From assembly GCF_004791585.1 (NCBI RefSeq), contig NZ_SRUU01000004.1:62001-126000 (forward strand): a DNA stretch of 64,000 bases, written 5' to 3'. The translations under genes were made by a program, and so were the position numbers. The DNA is from Mesorhizobium sp. M1C.F.Ca.ET.210.01.1.1 (GTDB taxonomy: Bacteria; Pseudomonadota; Alphaproteobacteria; Rhizobiales; Rhizobiaceae). The notes under the pieces were generated by a model. That model saw only the letters and a program-made list of their open reading frames with translations. It made no database searches and was not told where the DNA came from. Positions 37,785 to 44,834 of the stretch are shown here, piece after piece; position 1 is the first letter of the stretch; every line of letters starts with the position of its first letter.

Positions 37785-38485
37785 TCGATGTCCATCCGCC
37801 GGCCGACCCGCCGCGCAAGGATCTCCGAGGCGACCAGCGCCACCATTGAGATGACGATCGAGATCAGCGTCAGCCTCAGCGCCCCGGCATCGCCGCCCGG
37901 CACCTGCGTGAAGGTGTAGATAGCCGAGGGCAGCGTCTGCGTTTCGTTGGGGATGTTGGAGACAAAGGTGATGGTGGCGCCGAACTCGCCCATCGCCTTG
38001 GCGAAGGAGAGGATCGCCCCCGCAATCAGCCCCGGCAGGGCCAGCGGCAGCGTGATGGTGGCAAAGACCCAGAGCGGATTGGCGCCGAGGGTGCCGGCGG
38101 CCGCCTCCATCTTGCGGTCGACCGCCTCGATCGACAGCCGGATCGCCCGCACCATCAGCGGAAAACCCATGACGCTGCAGGCGAGCGCCGCGCCCGTCCA
38201 GCGAAACGAGAAGACGATGCCGAAATGCTCTGCCAGGAAGGCGCCGGCCGGCCCGCGCCGGCCGAAGGTGAGCAGCAGCAGATAGCCGGTCACTACCGGC
38301 GGCAGGATCAGCGGCAGATGCACCAGCCCGTTGAGCAGGGTCTTGCCCCAGAAGCGCCCCCGCGCCAGCAAAAGCGCGATCAGTATGCCGGGCGGCAGGC
38401 TGGCGAGCATCGCCACGGTGGCCACCTTGATGGACAGCCGGACCGCATTCCATTCGTCGGGAGTGAGGTCCAGCAGCCAGTTCAT
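37781..38485 (-). CDS. modB: Molybdate ABC transporter permease ModB
   Basis: 234 aa, about five to six membrane helices (VATVAMLASLPPGILIALLL, LVHLPLILPPVVTGYLLL, GLIAGAILSFAKAMGEFGAT). The EAA-like loop is AAAGTLGANPLWVFATITLPLALPG, here shortened as GANPLWVFATITLPLAL. Forms the molybdate channel with ModC. 19 bp after modA. Confidence 0.95.
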   Translation of the reverse strand: MNWLLDLTPDEWNAVRLSIKVATVAMLASLPPGILIALLLARGRFWGKTLLNGLVHLPLILPPVVTGYLLLLTFGRRGPAGAFLAEHFGIVFSFRWTGAALACSVMGFPLMVRAIRLSIEAVDRKMEAAAGTLGANPLWVFATITLPLALPGLIAGAILSFAKAMGEFGATITFVSNIPNETQTLPSAIYTFTQVPGGDAGALRLTLISIVISMVALVASEILARRVGRRMDIE

Positions 38486-38504
38486 ATGCGGTATGAGGTC
38501 TTTC

Positions 38505-39299
38505 TCAGTTGCTCGGCGCGAGCACCGTAAAACCCTGTTCCTTGAAGAGCGCGGCGGCCTTGGCCGACTCGACGCATTTCAGGAAGGCAGCCGTATCCTT
38601 GTCCTTCGAATCCGCGGTCTGGGCAATCGGGTAGATGATCGGCGGGTGTGAATCCTCGGGGAAGGTCCCGACAACCTTCACGCCCTTTTCGGCATGCGCG
38701 TCGGTGGCGTAGACGATGCCGAGCGCCGCCTCACCCGTCGACACCAATTTCAGCGCCGCGCGCACGTTCTCGGCCTGCGCGACCTTGCCTTCGACCGATG
38801 ACCAGACACCGAGCGATTCGAGCGCCGCCTTGCCGTATTTGCCGGCCGGAACGGCCTTGAAATCGCCCATGGCGAGCCTGCTGTCGCCGACAAGCTTGGC
38901 GAGGTCGAAGCCCTTTTCCACCTTGGTTTCGACCTCGGATTCCTTCGGCGCGACAAGCACGATCTGGTTGCCGAGCAGCTTCACTTCGGTGTCCGGCTTG
39001 GTCAGCTTCTTGTCGGAAAGGTACTTCATCCAGTCGAGGTCGGCCGAGACGAAGATATCGGCCGGCGCGCCGCCTTCGATCTGCTTGGCCAGCGCCGAGC
39101 TTGCCGCGTAGGAAATGATCGCCGCTTCGCCGACCTCGGGCTCGCAGGCCTTGTTGACCGCATCGAGGGCGTCCTTGAGGCTCGCCGCAGCGAACACGAT
39201 CACCTTGTCGTCGGCATGCGCCGCCGTCACTGCCGCCATCAACAGCGCCGCCAGACCGCCGACGGCGATCGCCTTCAAACCAAATCCCGCGCCCGTCAT
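38505..39299 (-). CDS. modA: Molybdate-binding periplasmic protein ModA
   Basis: 264 aa. Signal peptide AVGGLAALLMAAVTAAHA then DDKVIVFAAASLKDALDAV, the ModA N-terminus; AAASL contributes the oxyanion pocket, and YAASSALAKQIEGGAPADIF and ALGIVYATDAHAEKGV are family blocks. The ATG chosen gives MTGAGFGLKA. First gene of modABC. A ModE-like site lies 47-70 bp upstream and the mop pseudogene is divergent. Confidence 0.95.
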   Translation of the reverse strand: MTGAGFGLKAIAVGGLAALLMAAVTAAHADDKVIVFAAASLKDALDAVNKACEPEVGEAAIISYAASSALAKQIEGGAPADIFVSADLDWMKYLSDKKLTKPDTEVKLLGNQIVLVAPKESEVETKVEKGFDLAKLVGDSRLAMGDFKAVPAGKYGKAALESLGVWSSVEGKVAQAENVRAALKLVSTGEAALGIVYATDAHAEKGVKVVGTFPEDSHPPIIYPIAQTADSKDKDTAAFLKCVESAKAAALFKEQGFTVLAPSN

Positions 39300-39345
39300 G
39301 AACCTCTCCCTGTCTTCACAATCCGTTCGGCCCAATGCCTTTGAT

Positions 39346-39369
39346 CGATATATCCAGATGAACATAACA
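39346..39369. promoter_or_regulatory. Candidate ModE operator between modA and mop
   Basis: CGATATAT-N8-ACATAACA, 24 bp, matches the E. coli modA ModE operator layout (CGTTATAT-N8-ACATAACG, recalled from the literature) at 14 of 16 half-site positions. It lies 47 bp before modA and 96 bp before mop, suited to control both divergent genes. Confidence 0.65.
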
Positions 39370-39464
39370 AGGGAAGGCTTTTTACCCTGCGCACCGTTGT
39401 GTGGCCGGGTCTTCCCGGCCTACGATGAAGCTCATTCGATACAGCGAAGGCCAGGGAGCGGCAA

Positions 39465-39675
39465 ATGCAGATCAGCGCCCGCAACATCCTCAAGGGCAAG
39501 ATCAGCGAAATCGTGAAGGGAGCGACCACCTCGCATGTCACGATCGACATCGGCAGCGGCTTCATCGTCACCGCTTCGATCACCAACGAAGCGGTTGCCG
39601 ATCTGCAGCTCGAGAAAGGGCAAGCAGGCCTATGCCGCTATCAAGGCTTCCGACGTCATGGTTGGCATCGATTGA
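39465..39675 (+). pseudogene. mop: Frameshifted Mop molbindin (TOBE domain)
   Basis: Molybdate-binding storage/sensor protein of about 70 residues. The frame starts MQISARNILKGKISEIVKG and runs in the Mop pattern (GSGFIVTASITNEAVADLQL) up to LEKG. One extra base in the run AAAGGG at 39615-39620 shifts the frame: removing one base restores GKQAYAAIKASDVMVGID and a stop at 39673-39675, the normal Mop C-terminus. As read, the frame continues wrongly to 39755. RBS GGGAGCG precedes the ATG. It is either a real inactivation or a one-base sequencing error in a homopolymer. Confidence 0.85.
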
Positions 39676-39712
39676 CGGTACTAGAGCGCCCTGAAGGCGG
39701 CCAGATCCGGCC

Positions 39713-40507
39713 TTATACCGCGATCGGCCCCTTGATGGTTGCGTCGGCGAAATAGTTCTCGAGACGGAAATCCTCGAAGCGGAAGGCAAAGAGATCCTTC
39801 ACGTCCGGGTTGATCCACATCGTCGGCAGCGGCTTCGGCGTGCGCCGTATCTGCTCGCGCGCCTGCTCGAAATGGTTCGAATAAAGATGCGCGTCGCCGA
39901 GCGTGTGGACGAAGTCGCCGGGCTTGAGCCCGGTTACCTGCGCCACCATCATCGTCAGCAGCGCATAAGAAGCAATATTGAACGGCACGCCGAGGAAGAT
40001 GTCGGCCGAGCGCTGGTAGAGCTGGCAGGACAGCCTCCCCTCCGAGACATAGAACTGGAACAAGCAATGACAGGGGGGCAGCGCCATCGCCTCCACTTCG
40101 GCCGGATTCCAGGCCGAAACGATCAACCGGCGCGAGTTGGGATTCTTGCGTATCTCTTTGAGAAGGCCCGCGATCTGGTCGATCTCGCCGCCATGCCCGT
40201 CCGGCCATGAACGCCACTGCTTGCCATAGACGGGGCCGAGATCGCCGTTCTCGTCGGCCCATTCGTCCCAGATGGTGACGCCGTTGTCATTGAGATATTT
40301 GATGTTGGTATCGCCGGCCAGGAACCACAGAAGCTCGTGGATGATCGACTTCAGATGCAGCTTCTTCGTGGTGGTGACGGGAAAACCGCGCGAAAGGTCG
40401 AAGCGCATCTGGTAGCCGAACACCGAGCGCGTGCCGGTGCCGGTGCGGTCGCCGCGGTCGGCGCCGTTCTCCAGAACATGCTTCAACAGGTCGAGATATT
40501 GACGCAT
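39713..40507 (-). CDS. thyA: Thymidylate synthase ThyA
   Basis: dUMP to dTMP with methylene-tetrahydrofolate. 264 aa, the same length as E. coli ThyA, from the ATG giving [15 protein letters not shown]. Catalytic Cys146 is in [13 protein letters not shown]; the folate/dUMP blocks [37 protein letters not shown] and GDAHLYSNH are intact. Produces the dihydrofolate that FolA recycles; folA lies 5.5 kb downstream on the same strand. Confidence 0.97.
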   Translation of the reverse strand: MRQYLDLLKHVLENGADRGDRTGTGTRSVFGYQMRFDLSRGFPVTTTKKLHLKSIIHELLWFLAGDTNIKYLNDNGVTIWDEWADENGDLGPVYGKQWRSWPDGHGGEIDQIAGLLKEIRKNPNSRRLIVSAWNPAEVEAMALPPCHCLFQFYVSEGRLSCQLYQRSADIFLGVPFNIASYALLTMMVAQVTGLKPGDFVHTLGDAHLYSNHFEQAREQIRRTPKPLPTMWINPDVKDLFAFRFEDFRLENYFADATIKGPIAV

Positions 40508-40612
40508 CGGCTTCGCCTCGATTCGGATGGCATGCAATCATAGCGGACTGGCCATCGGTCGAACACCGCAAACCCGTCACAAAAGTGGATCGTGCGCCAG
40601 AAAGGCCACGGG

Positions 40613-40634
40613 GCCGGCACGATGTTGTGCCGGC
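40613..40634. terminator. Perfect hairpin downstream of DUF2853
   Basis: GCCGGCAC-GATGTT-GTGCCGGC, 8-bp perfect stem, 17 bp after the DUF2853 stop on the minus strand and before thyA. No long T-run follows, so termination strength is uncertain. Confidence 0.55.
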
Positions 40635-40650
40635 TGCCGACGGCCATGCC

Positions 40651-40962
40651 TTAGAGAGAACCCAGTTTGCCCAGATCCTTGGCGACCAAGTAATAGAAGG
40701 TCACGCGGCTCTTGGAGTTGTCGGCGGCCATCGCCTTGCAGACCTTCTCGATCGAGGCGTCGGCCTTCTTGGCGTCGGCGACGCCGAGCTTCTTGCTCGC
40801 CCAGTTTTCCCGGACGCGCTCGAGCTCTTTCGGGTCCGTGCAGGACACCAGCGAGGAATCGCGGTTCCTGAGCGCGATGCCAAGATGCTTGACGATCTTC
40901 TCGACCGCGTCGGCGCTGGCGCCGGCATCGTATTTCTTCACATCCGCAAGATAGTCGGCCAT
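40651..40962 (-). CDS. DUF2853 family protein
   Basis: 103 aa from the ATG giving MADYLADVKKYDAGASADAV. Helical protein matching DUF2853: IVKHLGIALRNRDSSLVSC, then DPKELERVRENWASKKLG and a C-terminal SRVTFYYLVAKDLGKL. Function unknown. Stands alone between thyA and the tmRNA. Confidence 0.85.
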   Translation of the reverse strand: MADYLADVKKYDAGASADAVEKIVKHLGIALRNRDSSLVSCTDPKELERVRENWASKKLGVADAKKADASIEKVCKAMAADNSKSRVTFYYLVAKDLGKLGSL

Positions 40963-41179
40963 CAGACTTCCCCTCGTCGGCGCCACGGATCCTGTCGACG
41001 AGGCTTGTGGCGCGCCGCGCAACCTGTGCGCTAGGTCAGAGATTCCTCATCGCCGGCGGAGCTTCGATTGAGCAGGCGCGCAAGTCAACCCTCGGCTGTC
41101 GAGTTTGGCACCGGGGACAAGTGCCGGCTTGGCCTTTCATTTTCCATGATCGGTCCCTATATTCGCTTCGTCGGCTTGA

Positions 41180-41493
41180 CCGACTATGGCGATAAATAGG
41201 CGATGAAATAAGCCGTTCGGACCCGGGGGCGGTACCCGGCGCCTCCACCAAAAACCGCTCTGGATGACGGAGCGGCTTTTGCTGGGGGCGAAATAGGATC
41301 GACGAAGGTGTAAAGATCGTACTTTTGCCCGGCATTGTACCACCGTCATCGGGCTAAACTTATAGTTGCCAACGACAACTATGCGGAAGCTCGTCTCGCT
41401 GCTTAATGCAGTGCGAACGCTTCAAATCAAGCCCTAGAGGTTCGCACTTCTAGGCGGGGTTCGGAGGTACCTGGCAACAGAAACCTCCACCTT
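41180..41493 (+). ncRNA. ssrA: Two-piece (circularly permuted) tmRNA
   Basis: Rescues stalled ribosomes and tags the nascent protein. The gene is permuted: the acceptor piece comes first, with T-arm CCGGG...CCCGG and ending in GCGCCTCCACCA at 41250. After a 33-nt spacer containing a CCGCTC/GAGCGG hairpin, the coding piece begins GGGGGCGAAATAGGATCGAC at 41284. GGGGGCG pairs with CGCCTCC and gives the G3-U70 pair that alanyl-tRNA synthetase recognises. The tag ORF at 41368-41406 reads ANDNYAEARLAA then TAA. Pseudoknot stem GGAGGT/ACCTCC closes the 3' end near 41488. Piece boundaries are approximate; 41491-41594 shows nothing further. SspB at 43.9 kb is the adaptor for tagged proteins. Confidence 0.93.
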
Positions 41494-41594
41494 CCCCCCT
41501 CTTTGCTTTCATCCGAACTCGACCGAACGGCCAAGGCTCGTCCGGCGCGCATGCGCCATCCTGCCCTCGACGCGGCCGGATTGTCACCGACGTG

Positions 41595-41621
41595 AAAAAG
41601 GCCGGGCAAGCCCGGCCTTTT
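41595..41621. terminator. Bidirectional intrinsic terminator
   Basis: AAAAAGGCCGGGC-AA-GCCCGGCCTTTT: a 10-bp stem with short loop and A/T tracts. It lies just after the Bcr/CflA stop on the minus strand and faces the 3' end of tmRNA on the other. Confidence 0.9.
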
Positions 41622-41641
41622 CCGATCTTTTGTGGGTTCTC

Positions 41642-42847
41642 TTACTCCGCAGGCGCTTCGACCGCTTCCCGCGCGCGGCCGAGTGTCACCTTGGCCAGCG
41701 TGAACGAAATCACCGCGCAAAGCGTGATGCCGGCCACCATCGGCAGCGGCGTGCCGTCGAAGAAGAGACCCGCGACACCCATCGCCAGGGCGCCGATGGC
41801 GAAGTGCAGCGTGCCCATCAGCGCCGAGGCCGTGCCGGCGATCTCGCCATGCTCCTCCATCGCCAGCACCGAAGTCGTCGGGATGACGAGGCCGAGGAAG
41901 CCGTAGCCGACGAAGAGCAGCGCCGCCATCACGTCGAGGCGGTCGACGCCGGACGCCATGATCGCGAACAGCGCCACCATCACCGTGGCGTAGCCGGTCA
42001 CCGCCACCCAGACCACACGCTTCAAACCAAAGCGATCCGCCAGCATCCCGGTCAGCTGCGACATGCCGATGAAGGCGACCGCATTGATCGAGAAGAAAAC
42101 GCTGTAGACCGACGGCGACAGGCCGTAGTGGTCGATCAGGATGAAGGACGAGCTCGACAGATAGACGAAGAAGCTCGCAATGCCGAAGCCGGCAATCGCC
42201 ACCAGTCCGAGGAAGTTGCGGTCGCCCATCAGATAGCGATAGCCAGCCAATGCCGTGCCGAAAGACGATCCGGCGCGCTCCTCGACCGACCGCGTCTCTT
42301 TCAGCGAGGTGGCGAGCAGGATGGTGGCCAAAGCCGCGGCGCCCGTGACTGTCCAGAACACGGCGCGCCAGCCGAAGCTCTCGATGATCTGGCTGCCGGT
42401 CAGCGGCGCCAGGATCGGCGAGACCGAGAACACCAGCATCAACAGCGACATCAGCTTGGCAGCCTCGTTGCCGGTATGCAGGTCACGCACGATGGCACGC
42501 GGAATGGCCATGCCGGCACTGGCGCCGAGCCCTTGCAGGAAGCGGAAGGCGATCAGCCATTCGATATTGGGCGCCATCGCCGAGCCGACGCCGCCGACCA
42601 TGAACAGTGCAAGGCCGGCATAAAGCGGCAGCTTGCGCCCGACCATGTCCGAGATCGGCCCGACGACGATCTGGCCGAAACCCATCGACAGGAAGAAGAT
42701 CAGAAGGCTCATCTGCACAGCGGCAGTCCCGGCCTTCAAATCCTCGCCGATCGAGGGCAGCGCGGGGAGATACATATCGATGGCGAAAGGGCCGATTGCG
42801 GACAACAAGCCGAGCACGACCGCGATGCGGAGGAATTTGGGACTCAT
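41642..42847 (-). CDS. Bcr/CflA-family MFS drug efflux transporter
   Basis: Twelve-helix proton antiporter, 401 aa from the ATG giving MSPKFLRIAVVLGLLSA; family start IGPFAIDMYLPALPSIG is immediate. Other family blocks: GFGQIVVGPISDMVGRK and FRFLQGLGASAGMAIPRAIV. The longest frame starts 62 codons upstream inside the TetR operator and is not used; an ATG at 42943 is possible. Exports hydrophobic drugs or amino acid derivatives. Divergent TetR regulator at 43054 presumably represses it. Confidence 0.92.
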   Translation of the reverse strand: MSPKFLRIAVVLGLLSAIGPFAIDMYLPALPSIGEDLKAGTAAVQMSLLIFFLSMGFGQIVVGPISDMVGRKLPLYAGLALFMVGGVGSAMAPNIEWLIAFRFLQGLGASAGMAIPRAIVRDLHTGNEAAKLMSLLMLVFSVSPILAPLTGSQIIESFGWRAVFWTVTGAAALATILLATSLKETRSVEERAGSSFGTALAGYRYLMGDRNFLGLVAIAGFGIASFFVYLSSSSFILIDHYGLSPSVYSVFFSINAVAFIGMSQLTGMLADRFGLKRVVWVAVTGYATVMVALFAIMASGVDRLDVMAALLFVGYGFLGLVIPTTSVLAMEEHGEIAGTASALMGTLHFAIGALAMGVAGLFFDGTPLPMVAGITLCAVISFTLAKVTLGRAREAVEAPAE

Positions 42848-43007
42848 GATAGGGCTTCTTTCGGATCTGGTTGCCGCCGTCGTCCGGCGTCTACCCAAGG
42901 ACGTTCCATCCCGTGGAAATCCGACATCTGAGAGCGAACTCATCGTCTTTTCAGAGCGAACTTGTTCGTCTCGCTGGACCGGATTTGCCTTTATTGTGTC
43001 CACAAAT

Positions 43008-43025
43008 TTAGACAGACTTGTCCAA
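43008..43025. promoter_or_regulatory. Candidate TetR operator
   Basis: TTAGACA-GACT-TGTCCAA is a 14-of-18 palindrome of the type TTnGACA-N4-TGTCnAA, 28 bp before the TetR ATG and 160 bp before the efflux gene start, in the divergent gap. Typical size for a TetR dimer. Confidence 0.55.
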
Positions 43026-43053
43026 TTCGTCAATCACCGCTATATAGTTTTTA

Positions 43054-43737
43054 ATGAAGCCCGGCGTCTCTCCTGACACGTTCCCGCCACGCAGCCATGA
43101 GGCCAAGCGCATATCGGTGGTTGAGGCCGCCGCTTCCGTGTTCTGCAGGGAAGGCTATGCCGGCGCCAATATCGACCTGATCGCGGCCGAGGCCGGCGTT
43201 TCACGCCAGACCGTCTACAATCATCATGGCGACAAGGAAAAGCTCTTCGTGGCGGTCGTGCGCGACCTGACGGAGCGGTGCAACGCCGGCATCTTCGCCA
43301 CCATAGCCACCTTCCCCGACCAGCCCGCCGGCCTTGAGGCCGATCTTGTCGCCTTTGCGGTGCGCATGAACCGCAACTGTACCTGCAACCGCGACGGCCG
43401 CTTCCTGCGCAAGCTGATCCAGGCCGAAGGGGAGCGCTATCCGGAGCTTTTTGCCGAGTGGCGCGAACAAGGGCCGGGCCGCACCTGGTCGGCGCTTGCC
43501 GCCCGCTTCGCACGGCTTGCCTATGCCGGGCACCTCTCGATCGACGACCCGGATGTGGCGGCGCGCCAGTTCTTCGCTCTCGTCAATGCCGAACTGCAGA
43601 TAACCTTCATGCTCGGCGGCATGCCGACCGAAGAAGAGGTGCTGCGATCCGCCACCAACGGTGTGAGGACTTTCCTGGCCGCCTTCGGCCGGCGGAAAGC
43701 GGCATCCGTCAGGCAGGCCGGCCTCGCCCACGCCTGA
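43054..43737 (+). CDS. TetR/AcrR-family transcriptional regulator
   Basis: 227 aa. N-terminal helix-turn-helix AASVFCREGYAGANIDLIAA and EAGVSRQTVYNHHGDKEKLF, the TetR signature. The C-terminal domain has a ligand pocket of unknown specificity (TCNRDGRFLRKLIQ). Divergent from the Bcr/CflA exporter and almost certainly its repressor. The start ATG is 28 bp after the candidate operator. Confidence 0.92.
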   Translation: MKPGVSPDTFPPRSHEAKRISVVEAAASVFCREGYAGANIDLIAAEAGVSRQTVYNHHGDKEKLFVAVVRDLTERCNAGIFATIATFPDQPAGLEADLVAFAVRMNRNCTCNRDGRFLRKLIQAEGERYPELFAEWREQGPGRTWSALAARFARLAYAGHLSIDDPDVAARQFFALVNAELQITFMLGGMPTEEEVLRSATNGVRTFLAAFGRRKAASVRQAGLAHA

Positions 43738-43853
43738 GCGATCAAATCACCGCCATCCCTCTTGGCCTCAGCGTTAGGCGCCTATATGCGGTTTACGCCG
43801 CGCTCAAGCTTGATTACAGCTATGCGGACGATTCAACGGAACCCGACCGTCAC

Positions 43854-44384
43854 ATGGCCGACGACCACATCCGCTACGACATTCTGGCCCAGGAGGCATT
43901 GCGCGGCGTCATGCGCAAGGTCCTGGCCGAAGTCGCGCGCACCGGCCTTCCGGGCAACCATCATTTCTTCATCACCTTCCTGACCGGCGCGCCTGGCGTG
44001 CGTATTTCCTCGCGGCTGCGCGAGCGTTATCCGGAGCAGATGACCATTGTCATCCAGTTCCAGTATTGGGACCTAAAGGTGACGGATGCAGGTTTCGAGG
44101 TAGGCCTTTCCTTCTCCGACGTGCCTGAAAAGCTCGAGATCCCCTTCTCCGCCGTGCGCGGTTTCTATGATCCTTCGGTGAATTTCGAACTCGAATTCGA
44201 CGTCAAGGCGGAAGGCGCGGGCGACGACGACACCGCGCCGGAGCCTGAACCGATCGCGGTCGTGGCGGAAAAGAAACCGGAATCGAAGAAGAAGGCCGCC
44301 GACGCCGACAAGAAGCCGGCTGCCGCCGACACCGGCGGCAAGAGTGCCGACGTGGTTTCGCTCGACGCCTTCCGCAAGAAGTGA
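43854..44384 (+). CDS. sspB: ClpXP adaptor SspB (alphaproteobacterial type)
   Basis: Delivers SsrA-tagged proteins to ClpXP. 176 aa from the ATG giving MADDHIRYDILAQEALRG; the longer frame upstream is a shadow of the TetR gene. The globular domain (HHFFITFLTGAPGVRISSRL, YPEQMTIVIQFQYWDL) ends near residue 118, followed by a charged Ala/Lys/Glu linker and the ClpX-binding tail VVSLDAFRKK. The tmRNA whose tag it recognises is 2.4 kb away. Start of a three-gene run with DUF4169 and RHH proteins. Confidence 0.93.
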   Translation: MADDHIRYDILAQEALRGVMRKVLAEVARTGLPGNHHFFITFLTGAPGVRISSRLRERYPEQMTIVIQFQYWDLKVTDAGFEVGLSFSDVPEKLEIPFSAVRGFYDPSVNFELEFDVKAEGAGDDDTAPEPEPIAVVAEKKPESKKKAADADKKPAAADTGGKSADVVSLDAFRKK

Positions 44385-44393
44385 ACCGGCGAA

Positions 44394-44591
44394 ATGGGCG
44401 AGGTCGTCAATCTCCGCCAGGCCCGCAAGCAGAAAGCGCGCATCGAGAAGGAGCGCTTGGCCGGTGAGAACCGGGCATTGCACGGCCGCTCCAAGGCCGA
44501 GCGGGAGCGTGACCGGCTAAATTCCGACAGGACCGAGAAATTCATGGACGGCCATCGCCGCGAAAAGCCCGGCGATCCGGACCGGCACTGA
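44394..44591 (+). CDS. DUF4169 protein
   Basis: 65 aa, extremely basic and helical: MGEVVNLRQARKQKARIEKE then SKAERERDRLNSDRTEKFMD. This is the DUF4169 pattern, unknown function. It lies 9 bp after sspB and 9 bp before the RHH gene; the three are a conserved set in alphaproteobacteria and are probably one operon. Confidence 0.85.
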   Translation: MGEVVNLRQARKQKARIEKERLAGENRALHGRSKAERERDRLNSDRTEKFMDGHRREKPGDPDRH

Positions 44592-44600
44592 GCGTCTCCG

Positions 44601-44828
44601 ATGGCGGCCGTCGAAAAGCGCTCGGTCACGATCCGCGGCCACCGCACCAGTTTCTCCCTGGAGCAACCCTTCTACGATGATTTGCTGGCGATCGCGACGC
44701 AGCGCTCGCTGTCGCTCGCGGCCCTCGTCGCCGAGATCGATGAGACAAGGACCCGCGACGCCAACCTCTCCTCGGCGCTGAGACTTTACGTGCTCGCCTG
44801 GGCAAAGCGCGGCGGCAAGGCGTCGTGA
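44601..44828 (+). CDS. Ribbon-helix-helix domain protein
   Basis: 75 aa. VTIRGHRTSFSLEQPFYDDL and SLSLAALVAEIDETR correspond to the beta strand and two helices of an RHH_4-type fold. Likely DNA binding, target unknown. Last gene of the sspB-DUF4169-RHH run; convergent with clcA by 6 bp. Confidence 0.85.
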   Translation: MAAVEKRSVTIRGHRTSFSLEQPFYDDLLAIATQRSLSLAALVAEIDETRTRDANLSSALRLYVLAWAKRGGKAS

Positions 44829-44834
44829 GCGGCA

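Noticed and set aside
36672..38453. Single large minus-strand protein of 593 codons including modC
   Set aside because: Upstream part is an out-of-frame shadow of modB; ModC starts at 37784 with the ATG overlapping modB, as in other mod operons.
39465..39755. Unshifted 96-codon frame as a genuine new protein
   Set aside because: After codon 53 it loses all Mop similarity and codon bias while the next frame restores the normal C-terminus and stop.
41036..41349. Minus-strand frames over the tmRNA
   Set aside because: They lie on the opposite strand of a well-defined structured RNA with conserved tag and CCA end.
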